A DNA stretch of 64,000 bases from Hyphomonas neptunium ATCC 15444 (GTDB lineage: Bacteria > Pseudomonadota > Alphaproteobacteria > Caulobacterales > Hyphomonadaceae): NCBI RefSeq assembly GCF_000013025.1, contig NC_008358.1, positions 3,038,001-3,102,000 of the forward strand. Reading direction: 5' to 3'. Position numbers and translations under genes: made by a program. This document shows, piece by piece, positions 26,266 through 35,275 of this stretch; position 1 is the first letter of the stretch; every line of letters begins with the position of its first letter. The notes under the pieces are model-generated. The model saw only the letters and a program-made list of their open reading frames with translations, ran no database searches and was not told the DNA's origin.

Positions 26266-26865
26266 ATGGCCCGGCTATTTATCGTCCGGCACGGCAATAC
26301 CTTCGACAAGGGCGATACCGTCACGCGTGTTGGCGCACGCACGGACCTGCCATTGTCGATCTCCGGGCGCGAACAGGCTCGTCATCTGGCTGATCGTTTT
26401 GCCGATATCCGGTTCTCTGCCGCGCTGTGTTCGGTCCTCATCCGCACCCGCCAGACCGCGCGCGCAATCCTCAGCCAGCGGACAGATAATCCGGCCTTGC
26501 TGATTGCCCCTTTCCTGACCGAGATCGATTATGGTCCCGATGAGAAACAGCCGGAGGAGACGGTCGCCGCGCGCCTTGGACCGGCCTTGGAGGCTTGGGA
26601 CCGGGACGGGACACCGCCGCCAGACTGGACTGTGGATGTGGCGGCGATCCGTGCGGGCTGGAGCGGCCTCCTGACGCGCGCCGCCGCCCTGTCCGAAGAC
26701 GCCGCCGCGTTGATCGTCACCTCCAACGGTATTGCCCGGTTCCTACCGGATGTGGTGGACAAGGCGCCTGAAGGGCTAGACCGGAAGCTGAAGACCGGTG
26801 CCTGGGGCGAGCTGACGGTCTCGCGATCCGTCAGCGAAATCCTGAACTGGAACCAGCGGCCCTGA
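26266..26865 (+). CDS. Histidine phosphatase superfamily protein
   Basis: 199 aa from MARLFIVRHG, 4 bp after the kdsB-like stop; upstream open frame overlaps kdsB and is discarded. The phospho-accepting His9 in RHGNT is present, as are the two Arg positions (CSVLIRTRQTA) and the acid in TEIDYG. The second catalytic histidine, normally in SHG, reads TSNGIARF (Asn154). Cofactor-dependent mutases and phosphatases use that His. Operon position suggests a role on the same sugar pathway, for example dephosphorylation, but this is inference. Confidence 0.82.
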   Translation: MARLFIVRHGNTFDKGDTVTRVGARTDLPLSISGREQARHLADRFADIRFSAALCSVLIRTRQTARAILSQRTDNPALLIAPFLTEIDYGPDEKQPEETVAARLGPALEAWDRDGTPPPDWTVDVAAIRAGWSGLLTRAAALSEDAAALIVTSNGIARFLPDVVDKAPEGLDRKLKTGAWGELTVSRSVSEILNWNQRP

Positions 26866-26869
26866 AGCG

Positions 26870-29335
26870 TCAGGCAACATCCCGCTGGATGTCGAAGCGG
26901 ACCGCCGCCGGCCCGCCGATCGGCAGGACAAACGCCACGGTTGTGCCCTCGCCATAGATCGAGGAGAGCAGCATCCGCCCGCCATGCATCTCGGCAAAGG
27001 ATTTGGTCAGTGACAGGCCAAGGCCGGTGCCTTCATGGTTGCGGTCCTTGGTCTTGGCGACCTGCTCGAAGGGCTGGGCAAGGCGCGGCAGGTCTTCGGC
27101 CGGAATGCCGATGCCGGTATCGGTGACGCCGAAATAGATGTCGGTGCCCCGCTGCTCGACCCGCACCGTGATGGTGCCGGAACGGTCGGTGAACTTGATG
27201 GCGTTGGACAGGAGGTTCAGCATCATCTGCCGGATGGCGCGGTGGTCGGCGTCAATGTCGGGCAGGTTATCCTCAGCCTCCAGAACCAGATCAATCGCCT
27301 TCTCCTCGGCCTTGCGGCGGATCATGCGCATCGCCGCATCAACCGGATCAATGGGGTCGATGGGTTGCGGGCTGATGGTCATCTTGCCCGCCTCGATCTT
27401 GGCCATGTCGAGGATGTCGTTGATCATGTCCAGAAGGTGCTGGCCGGACATGAGAATATCCTTGGCATATTCCTTGTACGATGGATCACCCAGCGGTCCG
27501 GCAAGCTCGTTGGTCATGATCTCGGAAAAGCCGATGACCGCGTTGAGCGGCGTGCGCAGCTCATGGCTCATATTGGCGAGAAAGGCGGATTTGGCGAGAG
27601 CAGCGCGCTCGGCCTTTTCCTTTTCCTCCGAATACTTTCGGCTCAGCTCACTGGCATGGCCTTCGGAACGCTCCAGATCGAGCGCGGCGCGGCGCAGCTT
27701 TTCCTTCTGCTTCTTGAGTTCTTCCTCATTGCGGACATTCTCGGTCACTTCAATGCCAACCGTGATCAGCCCGCCATCAGGCGTGGCGCGCTCCACCATC
27801 TTCAGCCAGCGGCCGGTGCGCAGGGCAATTGTCGTTGTGCGCGCGTCCTCTTCGGATTGGCGCTCCATAGACACAGCGCCTGCCCTCGCGATCACCACCG
27901 TGTCATGGCTCATGCCGGGGCGCAGCGTATCCTGAAGGCCGAAGTCGAGCGCGAAGGCGCGGTTCCAGTAGAGCAGCCGCTTGCGCGTATCCCACAGGGC
28001 GAAGGGGCCGTTGAAGCCCTCGATGGCATTGCGCAGGCGCCGCTCGGCGGTCTTCACGCGGTCTTCGGCCTGCTTGCGCTCGGTCGCGTCCATCATGATG
28101 CCGCCAAACACGGTCGTGCCGGTGACCGGATCGGTGGAGATGCTGCCCCGCATTTCGATCCAGCGCAGCGGGCTCGTCTGGGCAATGAAAGTGAGGTGGA
28201 CCCAGCCAATGCTGCGCGCCTTGGAGAAGCCTTCCTTCACATAGCCCCGGCTTTCGACGGGAACGCGGGCGAGCAATTCTTCCAGCGGCGCCCGTCCGCC
28301 TTCGCCAAGCCCGACAAGGTCAGCGGCGCCGTCGCTCAGAAACAAGGCACTCGCGTCCTGATACCATTCCCAATAGCCCGCCCGCGCGCCGCGCATGACA
28401 AGGCCCAAGATACGGTCTGACTCTTCATTGCGGGTTTCCTGGATGGCGATTTCCCGCTGGCGTAGCGAAAGCCGGCGGGAGAGGCCAAACAGGGTGAATG
28501 TCGGCGCGGCAACCAACAGTGCAAAGATCGCAAGGCTGAGAAGGTCGGCGCGCGTGAACAGGGGCTGATCCACGGTCACACAGACACACACGCTCCCCTC
28601 GCCCACCGGGGCGCAGGCAGAGGCAGCGCGCACGCCGCCGGAGGATGTCACCTGAGGACGTTGCAAATCTGCCGCCGAAGCTGCCGGTTGCAGAGCCGGG
28701 TCTCCGAAGCCGATGACGTGCCCTTCGGCTTGCACGGATATATGCGCGCCGCTGCCAGGTTCCGGAATGATCGTGGAGGCCTGCGTCAATGCAATGACAG
28801 GATTGCGCGCGTCCAGCGCGGCCAGAAACACAAGATCACCTTGCCCGGAAAGGCCAATCAGGGCGCCCTGCTCCATCATCTCCCCGGCAACGGTCGCGGC
28901 GGCGCCAAGCCGCGATCCGTCGGGCGACTGCGAGGCGTCGCGCAGCGACACGATAGCGTCGATGCCGGGCGTGAGGCTGGCGGTTTCCGCGCGCGGAACG
29001 CTGCCGCCCTCAGCGATGGAAATCGCGGTAACGGCGACATTTGCGGCCGCCGTGATGCGATCGGCGATATGGCGCGCTTCGCTCTCGATCTGGCTGAGGC
29101 GGACAGCTTCTGCCGACTGGCGCTCATCCCAGGCCTTGAGGCCGAGAGCCACCGCCAGCAGAGCCAGGATCAGCGGCACCAGGACGCGCAGCCGGCGTGC
29201 CTCAGCCTTTGCTGACGCATCCTCTGCGGCAACAGCCGGTTTCAGCTGAGAACGGGCCTGCGATCTTGCCAATGTGACGCCTGACGTCTGCAACTTCCGG
29301 GAAATAGGCAGCCTTACCTTTTCCCCGCGAATCAT
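26870..29335 (-). CDS. PAS-domain sensor histidine kinase
   Basis: 821 aa from the ATG at 29335, chosen because it lies just after the pepN stop; a longer frame (to 29404) overlaps pepN. Order: basic N-terminus, membrane segment near residues 50-70, periplasmic sensor of about 180 residues, second segment near 265-290, two PAS domains (YWEWYQDA and FALWDTRKRLLYWN), a coiled coil, the HisKA H-box with His591 in SHELRTPLNAVIGFSEI, and an HATPase domain (N box LNLLSNAIKF, DTGIGIP, GTGLGLSL). No receiver domain. The H-box resembles PleC/PdhS-type kinases. Response regulator not nearby. Confidence 0.9.
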   Translation of the reverse strand: MIRGEKVRLPISRKLQTSGVTLARSQARSQLKPAVAAEDASAKAEARRLRVLVPLILALLAVALGLKAWDERQSAEAVRLSQIESEARHIADRITAAANVAVTAISIAEGGSVPRAETASLTPGIDAIVSLRDASQSPDGSRLGAAATVAGEMMEQGALIGLSGQGDLVFLAALDARNPVIALTQASTIIPEPGSGAHISVQAEGHVIGFGDPALQPAASAADLQRPQVTSSGGVRAASACAPVGEGSVCVCVTVDQPLFTRADLLSLAIFALLVAAPTFTLFGLSRRLSLRQREIAIQETRNEESDRILGLVMRGARAGYWEWYQDASALFLSDGAADLVGLGEGGRAPLEELLARVPVESRGYVKEGFSKARSIGWVHLTFIAQTSPLRWIEMRGSISTDPVTGTTVFGGIMMDATERKQAEDRVKTAERRLRNAIEGFNGPFALWDTRKRLLYWNRAFALDFGLQDTLRPGMSHDTVVIARAGAVSMERQSEEDARTTTIALRTGRWLKMVERATPDGGLITVGIEVTENVRNEEELKKQKEKLRRAALDLERSEGHASELSRKYSEEKEKAERAALAKSAFLANMSHELRTPLNAVIGFSEIMTNELAGPLGDPSYKEYAKDILMSGQHLLDMINDILDMAKIEAGKMTISPQPIDPIDPVDAAMRMIRRKAEEKAIDLVLEAEDNLPDIDADHRAIRQMMLNLLSNAIKFTDRSGTITVRVEQRGTDIYFGVTDTGIGIPAEDLPRLAQPFEQVAKTKDRNHEGTGLGLSLTKSFAEMHGGRMLLSSIYGEGTTVAFVLPIGGPAAVRFDIQRDVA

Positions 29336-29344
29336 TGACCGTTC

Positions 29345-29371
29345 GTTAACAAAGTTAACAGCGAAGTTAAC
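29345..29371. promoter_or_regulatory. Three GTTAAC palindromes before the histidine kinase gene
   Basis: GTTAAC occurs at 29345, 29354 and 29366, in the 31 bp between the pepN stop and the kinase ATG. The spacing (9 and 12 bp) does not give the TTAA-N7-TTAA of CtrA; TTAA-N8-TTAAC is off by one. It is an AT-rich promoter-like patch of unknown meaning. Confidence 0.35.
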
Positions 29372-31988
29372 CTTTGGCGTCGCCCTCAAGCGCGCGATGG
29401 GCAATATCCATGGCGTTTGGGGATAGCCCGGCCGCGATCAGACGCTTCAGGCAGGCCTGCGCCTGCGCGCCGGCTTTGGGCTCCAGCAGGCGCCATTGCT
29501 CGAACGCGGTAATCAGGCGGGCGCCGAGCGCAGGGTTGGCCTTGTCAGCGGCAAGGATGGTTTCTTCCACGGCGGCATAGCCTGAGCCATCGGGCGCATG
29601 GAAGGCGGCGAGGTTCTGCATGGCGAAGGCGGCCACGACCGAGCGGACCCGGTTTGGATTACGCAGGTCGAAGTCCGGATGGGCGATCAGACGGCGGACA
29701 TCGTCTGCCGTACCAAGAGCAGCCTGAACCGAGAACCATTTGTCCATGACCAGCGGGTTCTGTTTCCATTGCGCCTCGAAATCGGCGAGCGCCTCTTCCC
29801 GGCCGGGGCCGGTGGAGAGCGTCAGCGCGCGCAGAGCAGAAAGCTGTTCGGTCATGTTCGGAGCATTGCGATAAAGATCATGCAGCGTTTCGGCGGCGTC
29901 CCCGCGACCACCCAGCAGCAGGATGAAGGCTGAGCGCAGCGCCCGGATGGAGGCTTGCTCCGCCCCCGGATTGTAGGGCGCCGGCGAGGGCTCTGCCAGT
30001 GTCTCAGTGATCTCGGGCGAAAGCTCTGCGGCAATCGCCGCCTGTAACTTGCGCCGGGCCGCGGCGAGGGCAACCGGGTCAGCCGGCTCGCGCTCCAGGA
30101 ACAGCTCGCCCACATCCGGCAGGCGGGTCAGGAGCGCGGCGAACGCCGGGTCGTTCATGGCGCCGCGCACGGCCTGACCAATCGCGCCGACAAGAGCGAG
30201 ATCCGGCGCTTTCTGCGACCCATCCGCGAGCGTAAGGATCTCTTCCTTGATGAGGGTCTGCAAGCCATCCCAGGTATTGAATGGATCTGTCTCGGCACGG
30301 ACGAGCGCGAGGCGTTCATCCCGGTTGAGCGCGCGCGTCAGACGCACGGGCGCCGAGAAATCGCGGTTGAGCGAGACAAGCGGGCGGCCGCTGCCGGCGG
30401 GCAGATGGAAAACCATTTCCGCCGTCTCGGTGTCGAGCACATAGAGGAAAGGTTCAGCAGCGCGGTCCGTGGCAGCGACATGCCCGCCTTTCCCGTCAAG
30501 CAGCGCGGAAAGAAGCGGCACCGGCACGGGCTTTTTCACCGGCTGGCCATTTGTGGGGCGGGTAAACTGCGACAGCTTGACGGTCAGGGTCGTATTGGCC
30601 TCGTCCCAGTTTTCCTCAACTGTGATCTCAGGCGTGCCGGCCTGCGCATACCACCGGCGGAACTGCGAAAAGTCCTGCCCCGTGGCGGCTTCGAAACAGG
30701 CGTAGAAGTCTTCAATCGTGACGGCCTGGCCGTCATGGCGATTGAAATAGAGGTCCATGCCCTTCCGGAAATCCTGCGATCCGATCTGCCGGCGGAGCAT
30801 GCCGATCAGCTCTGAGCCCTTCTCATAGACAGTCGCGGTGTAGAGATTGTCGATGGCGGCGTAATTGTCCGGGCGCACCGAATGGGCGAGCGGGCCGGCG
30901 TCTTCGGCAAACTGGCGCGCGCGCAGGCGGATCACGTCCTTGATGCGCTGTACCGGGCGCGAGCGCATGTCGGCGGAGAAGTTCTGATCCCGGAAGACCG
31001 TGAGGCCTTCCTTCAGGCAAAGCTGGAACCAGTCGCGGCAAGTGATGCGGTTGCCGGTCCAGTTGTGGAAGTATTCGTGGGCGACAATGGACTCGATGGC
31101 TTCAAAGTCGGCGTCCGTTGCCGTTGCTTCATCAGCCAGCACATAGGCGGAATTGAAGATATTGAGGCCCTTGTTCTCCATGGCGCCGAAATTGAAGTCG
31201 CGCACGGCCACGATGTTGAACACGCCGAGATCATATTCCCGGCCATAGGCTTCCTCGTCCCAGCGCATCGAGCGCTTGAGGCTGTCCATCGCCCACGCCG
31301 CCCGGCCCGCTTCGCCCTTGTCGACATAGATGCCCAGATCAACATGCGCGCCGCTGGCGGTGGTGAACGTATCGCGCAGCACATCATACTCCCCCGCGCA
31401 GAGGGCGAAGAGGTAGGCGGGCTTCTTGTGGGGGTCATCCCATTCAGCGAAATGCCAGCCATCTGGAAGGTCGCCCGCCTCGCCCGGTGTACCATTGGAA
31501 AGCAGGTAGGGGTTGGCCGCCTTCTCCGCTTCGATCCGCACACGGAAACTGCTCATCACGTCAGGGCGGTCGGGGTAAAAGGTGATGCGGCGGAAACCGA
31601 TGGCTTCACACTGTGTGCAGAAGCGCCCGCCGGACATATAGAGGCCCGACAGGGCGGTGTTCTTCTCCGGCGAAATCTCGACCGTGGTTTCCAGCGTGAA
31701 TGGGCCAGAAGGCGGCGCGGTCAGGGTGAGGCCATGCTCATCTACTGAATAATCCGCCTCCGCCAGCGGTGCGAGCGCGGCGCCTTCTGCTGCCAGCCGG
31801 ATTGACTTCAGCGTCAGCGCTTCCCCATCCAGCCGCATCGGGCCATTGCCTGCCGGGGTCACCTTCAGGGTTGCGCGCACCTGCGTGGCAGCGGGGTTCA
31901 GCCGGAATTCCAGACGGACCTCATCAATCGAGAAGGGATAGGGCGTGTAATCAGCAAGGCGGACGGCGACGGGAGTTTCAGTACGCAT
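29367..31988 (-). CDS. pepN: Aminopeptidase N (M1 family)
   Basis: 873 aa from the ATG at 31988 (TTG one codon upstream is not preferred), the usual PepN length. It removes N-terminal residues from peptides in the cytosol. Seen in order: beta-rich N-domain, GAMENKGLNIFN (substrate N-terminus binding), the zinc site H304-E-Y-F-H308 with the partner Glu in WFQLCLKEGLT, the transition-state Tyr region (YEKGSELIGM), and a long helical C-domain. No signal peptide. The gene stops 31 bp before the histidine kinase start. Confidence 0.95.
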   Translation of the reverse strand: MRTETPVAVRLADYTPYPFSIDEVRLEFRLNPAATQVRATLKVTPAGNGPMRLDGEALTLKSIRLAAEGAALAPLAEADYSVDEHGLTLTAPPSGPFTLETTVEISPEKNTALSGLYMSGGRFCTQCEAIGFRRITFYPDRPDVMSSFRVRIEAEKAANPYLLSNGTPGEAGDLPDGWHFAEWDDPHKKPAYLFALCAGEYDVLRDTFTTASGAHVDLGIYVDKGEAGRAAWAMDSLKRSMRWDEEAYGREYDLGVFNIVAVRDFNFGAMENKGLNIFNSAYVLADEATATDADFEAIESIVAHEYFHNWTGNRITCRDWFQLCLKEGLTVFRDQNFSADMRSRPVQRIKDVIRLRARQFAEDAGPLAHSVRPDNYAAIDNLYTATVYEKGSELIGMLRRQIGSQDFRKGMDLYFNRHDGQAVTIEDFYACFEAATGQDFSQFRRWYAQAGTPEITVEENWDEANTTLTVKLSQFTRPTNGQPVKKPVPVPLLSALLDGKGGHVAATDRAAEPFLYVLDTETAEMVFHLPAGSGRPLVSLNRDFSAPVRLTRALNRDERLALVRAETDPFNTWDGLQTLIKEEILTLADGSQKAPDLALVGAIGQAVRGAMNDPAFAALLTRLPDVGELFLEREPADPVALAAARRKLQAAIAAELSPEITETLAEPSPAPYNPGAEQASIRALRSAFILLLGGRGDAAETLHDLYRNAPNMTEQLSALRALTLSTGPGREEALADFEAQWKQNPLVMDKWFSVQAALGTADDVRRLIAHPDFDLRNPNRVRSVVAAFAMQNLAAFHAPDGSGYAAVEETILAADKANPALGARLITAFEQWRLLEPKAGAQAQACLKRLIAAGLSPNAMDIAHRALEGDAKG

Positions 31989-32094
31989 CAATCAGGGTCT
32001 CCGGCAGGGGTGACAGGCTTTAGGGGATACCGGACAGGGCCCGGCCCGTCGAGGGGCGTTGCCCATAGGGCAGCCCTCTGGCAAAGGGGGGCCG

Positions 32095-32460
32095 ATGCCT
32101 GCGCGCCCTCCCTTTCTGATTATCCGCCGCGTTGCCGCCGCTGCCGCGCTCTGCGTTGCGGTGGCCATCGGCTATCTCTCTCTTGTACCGGTGGGCGAGG
32201 TCCCTGCCCCGCAGATCTCGGACAAGATCCGCCATCTGGCCGCCTATGCGGGCCTTGCTGCGCCGTTGACGCTCGCCCTGCATCCCCGGCGCTGGCTGGT
32301 GGCGGCGCTGGTCGCGGCGATCTATGGGGTCTGTCTTGAATTCGGTCAGGCCTATGGCGGCGCCGGGCGGGAGGGCTCGGCGCTCGATGCGCTAGCCAAC
32401 CTCGCCGGCGCCCTGCTCGGCGCAGCGATGATCCGCTTCAGCGCCGGCGTGCGGGGCTGA
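32095..32460 (+). CDS. VanZ-like family membrane protein
   Basis: 121 aa from MPARPPF with a GGGGGG stretch 4-9 bp upstream. Four hydrophobic segments are visible: AAAALCVAVAIGYLSLV, LAAYAGLAAPLTLAL, WLVAALVAAIYGVCLEF and LANLAGALLGAAMI. The DKIRHLAAY and EFGQ motifs match the VanZ fold. The family is membrane-embedded and of unclear function; VanZ gives low-level teicoplanin resistance in some Firmicutes. Its stop abuts directly the stop of the convergent secreted-protein gene (TGA then TCA). Confidence 0.8.
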   Translation: MPARPPFLIIRRVAAAAALCVAVAIGYLSLVPVGEVPAPQISDKIRHLAAYAGLAAPLTLALHPRRWLVAALVAAIYGVCLEFGQAYGGAGREGSALDALANLAGALLGAAMIRFSAGVRG

Positions 32461-34413
32461 TCAGCAGTTCCAGAAGCCACTCTCTCGCCAGCAATACTGG
32501 ATCTCTTTCGGCTTAGACGAAACGTAGGCCGGTTTGGAGATCGCCCGTTGATAGTCGGCCCGGTCGGCGGCCTGCTTGGCGGCGTAGCGTTCGGCTTCGG
32601 CCTGACGGGCTGCTTCCTCCTGATTATAGATACCCTGCGCCCAGGGCCAGACAAGCCGGCATTCCGCGCTGTTGCTGCCAAAGCGGCTGCAGATGTCGCT
32701 GGCGTCTTCGATCAGGGGCAGCCGCTGATTGTCGCGCCAGTAATAGTCCAGCATCCGCCCGCCCGTGGCGCGCGCCGCATGGAAGAAGCCATGGTCACCC
32801 CGGACATTCTTACCGGCAGCCATATCGGCATTGGCCTCATTGATGGTGGTCTGCAGATAGGCGTGCTCCTTCGCGGCGGCGCGCTCGTCGGCCTCTGCCC
32901 AATATTTCAGAGTGGCCAGAAACCTGGCCTTCTTCTGCCCAGCGGCAACGCTGACTACGGCGAGTGGATTGGCGCCGGTTTCTGTCGAGGCCAGCAGACT
33001 GGTGAGGTCAAGGAACTTTGAGGTCAGGCTCACGGGCTCGCACACGGGAACATGGGTCCAGTTTGTCATGCCGCCCTCTGCGCCCTTTGCCGGATCGGAG
33101 AACAGGCGCACCGCCATCTCCATGGCATAGGTATGGTAGACCGGCTCACCGATGACGGTTTCGAGGATGTCCTGGTCGGGCCGGCCGAACCAGACGTCGG
33201 CGACGCGCTGCAGGCGCGGCGCCATCTGCGCGACATTCTCCGGCATCATCTGGTAACGCGCGCTGGAGACCACGTCATCAGTTGCCGCTCCGGCCACGGA
33301 GTAAGTGAGCTTTCCCTTTTCGGAATAAACGAAGAGCCAGCCTCTGGTCTCCGCCACAATCTCGGAGTCTTCCGCGCTGATGCGGGCCATGCCGACAAAG
33401 AGATTGCCGGTGGTCTGCGCCAATGGGCGGCCGCGATCATCGAGCGGCATGTAGATATTACGATCCGGGAGGCCCGTGCTTTCCGGCAGCATGCCAACCT
33501 TGACCATGGCCGCCCAATAGCTTTTGGGACCGCCCCACTCCGGTTTCCCTCGGCTCTGGCCGCAAATATACTGCTCGGTCATGCCATTGTTAACCCGCAG
33601 GAAGGTCAGCGGATCATCGATCCGGTCGATGGCGCCAGTGCGGGAATCGACGAAGACGGAGGCTTCGGTGCCAGCGGCGGTACGTATTGGAAAGCCGATC
33701 AGGCCGCTGTCAAACCCGTAATAGGCGGGGTCGCGCAATTCGGGCTGGGTTGTGTCGCGTTTGATGGGCACAAGGACATTGTCGATGGTCGTGAGAATGG
33801 TGCCATCGGGTGCCATCAGATGGTGGGAGCGGGTGTCACCACTGCCGGGCGCTTCGAACTGGATGGTCATGGGCGTGGCCTGCAGCCCGCCAAAGTTGGT
33901 GGTGAAGGATGCCCAGCGGAACGGGATGTCGGAGAGAACCGGGTTCTTGCCGATGGTGGCGATGCGGAAATTGCCATCCACAATCTTCACAAGCGCAACC
34001 TTGTCCGAGAACGGATAGATGGCAAGGAATTGTGGCGGCATCAGCTCGGTCTTGCCGTCTGCCGTGTAGAGGCCGCGCAAGGTGTAACGGGCAAGGCGCG
34101 CCTTGTCCTTGTTTTCCTTGTCATTGCCGTCCCGCCAGTAGGTGTCCCTTTCGAACACCGACCAGTCAACGCCCTGGGACTTGAAGATCGCCTCAACCTT
34201 GCTCTTCGGCAGCCCCCGGAACTCCTTGATGCGCAGATGAACCGCGCCGTCGCCGGAACGGACCCATCTTGCCGGCTTCGTCAAACATTCCTTGTCGGAG
34301 AACTTGCCGGTGCAGTTCGGTTCGCCGAACGAGGACCAGCCGCTGACCCAGGCTTGCGCGGGCTGTGACAGGGCAAAAGCAAAGGCCAGCGCGGCCAGGC
34401 AGGCGCGGATCAT
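32461..34413 (-). CDS. Large secreted protein of unknown function
   Basis: 650 aa from the ATG preceding a signal peptide (MIRACLAALAFAFALSQPAQA, cleaved after AQA); 81 codons of open frame upstream are not used. The mature protein is Trp/Tyr-rich and soluble, with a probably beta-structured first half (GLYTADGKTELMP, FVDSRTGAIDRID), a helical middle and a C-terminal helix rich in Ala/Glu/Gln (EEAARQAEAERYAAKQAA). Cysteines occur in pairs near the N-terminus (NCTGKFSDKEC) and at the end (CWRESGFWNC). Family not recognised. Probably periplasmic or secreted. Confidence 0.7.
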   Translation of the reverse strand: MIRACLAALAFAFALSQPAQAWVSGWSSFGEPNCTGKFSDKECLTKPARWVRSGDGAVHLRIKEFRGLPKSKVEAIFKSQGVDWSVFERDTYWRDGNDKENKDKARLARYTLRGLYTADGKTELMPPQFLAIYPFSDKVALVKIVDGNFRIATIGKNPVLSDIPFRWASFTTNFGGLQATPMTIQFEAPGSGDTRSHHLMAPDGTILTTIDNVLVPIKRDTTQPELRDPAYYGFDSGLIGFPIRTAAGTEASVFVDSRTGAIDRIDDPLTFLRVNNGMTEQYICGQSRGKPEWGGPKSYWAAMVKVGMLPESTGLPDRNIYMPLDDRGRPLAQTTGNLFVGMARISAEDSEIVAETRGWLFVYSEKGKLTYSVAGAATDDVVSSARYQMMPENVAQMAPRLQRVADVWFGRPDQDILETVIGEPVYHTYAMEMAVRLFSDPAKGAEGGMTNWTHVPVCEPVSLTSKFLDLTSLLASTETGANPLAVVSVAAGQKKARFLATLKYWAEADERAAAKEHAYLQTTINEANADMAAGKNVRGDHGFFHAARATGGRMLDYYWRDNQRLPLIEDASDICSRFGSNSAECRLVWPWAQGIYNQEEAARQAEAERYAAKQAADRADYQRAISKPAYVSSKPKEIQYCWRESGFWNC

Positions 34414-34492
34414 AGCGAACTCCAATACCATTCTTGGCCAGCATAGGGTCTGACGCCCGGCCGTACATCCCCCTTTCAGGGGGGCAAGGCGG

Positions 34493-35071
34493 CTACTCGG
34501 CTGCGGCGGCTTCTTCTTCCAGCCGGTAGACACTGCGCAGGATTTTCCCGCAGCGCTCTGCAACCGGGCGCAGTTCATCGGGCATCGTCTTGGGGTTGGC
34601 GGAGGCGAATTCGGCAATCTTGCGGGCCATGCGGAAGAGGTCCGGCGTATGCGCAATCATACGGGCCTGATGCTCGACACGGGCCGGGTCGCGGTCATAT
34701 TCGGTGGCCGGCACACGCCAGCCGCTGTTTGCGCCGTCATCGGTGGCAACAGCCGGATAGGTGCCTTGGGTGGCGCCCATAATGGCTTGCCCGTCCCCGG
34801 TGCGCCATTTCATCATGCGCCGGACAACCCGCCACTGCTCGATGAGCATCTCGTCGTCGTCATCTTCCTCGCAGCGCTCCATGCGGTGCATGGCCTGCTC
34901 CGATGCGAGCTCATTGGCCTGGAACAACCGCCCGAGACCGCAATCATAGGCAATACGCAAGGGTTCATCGACGCCCTTGACCCAATGGGGCACGACCCGC
35001 TCGATCAGCACCCATGTGCCGACCGGCTTCACATACACCCGCTGTGACTTGTGAAATATTGCCTTGGCCAT
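34493..35071 (-). CDS. Conserved alphaproteobacterial protein of unknown function
   Basis: 192 aa from MAKAIFHKSQRVYVKPVGTW; upstream frame has no conserved look. The start resembles a small beta-barrel (SQRVYVKPVGTWVLIERV, HWVKGVDEPLRIAYDCGLGR) followed by an acidic patch (CEEDDDDE) and a helical C-terminal half (RMIAHTPDLFRMARKIAEF) with AVAERC. I recall similar proteins in Caulobacter relatives without a known function. Cytosolic, no membrane segment. It is divergent from the acyl-CoA dehydrogenase at 35276 and lies 79 bp from the secreted protein gene. Confidence 0.7.
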   Translation of the reverse strand: MAKAIFHKSQRVYVKPVGTWVLIERVVPHWVKGVDEPLRIAYDCGLGRLFQANELASEQAMHRMERCEEDDDDEMLIEQWRVVRRMMKWRTGDGQAIMGATQGTYPAVATDDGANSGWRVPATEYDRDPARVEHQARMIAHTPDLFRMARKIAEFASANPKTMPDELRPVAERCGKILRSVYRLEEEAAAAE

Positions 35072-35275
35072 GTTGGACGACCCCACTCGTTCAACCTTCA
35101 AGAATGCCAGAGGAATATGTCCCGCAAGTAAGCGCAATCGATCAAATTTCCCCAAAGTCACTGGCGAATTTGTTTCCCTTGGGTCACGGCTTTCCGTGCG
35201 CGTAAAGCGCGCTATGCTCTCTCATCAGCGATAAACAAGACACGCCCGACCGGGCGACTGGGAGCCTGACGCGCC

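Noticed and set aside
29345-29371. CtrA box upstream of the histidine kinase
   Set aside because: TTAA cores are 9 and 12 bp apart; the consensus needs 11.
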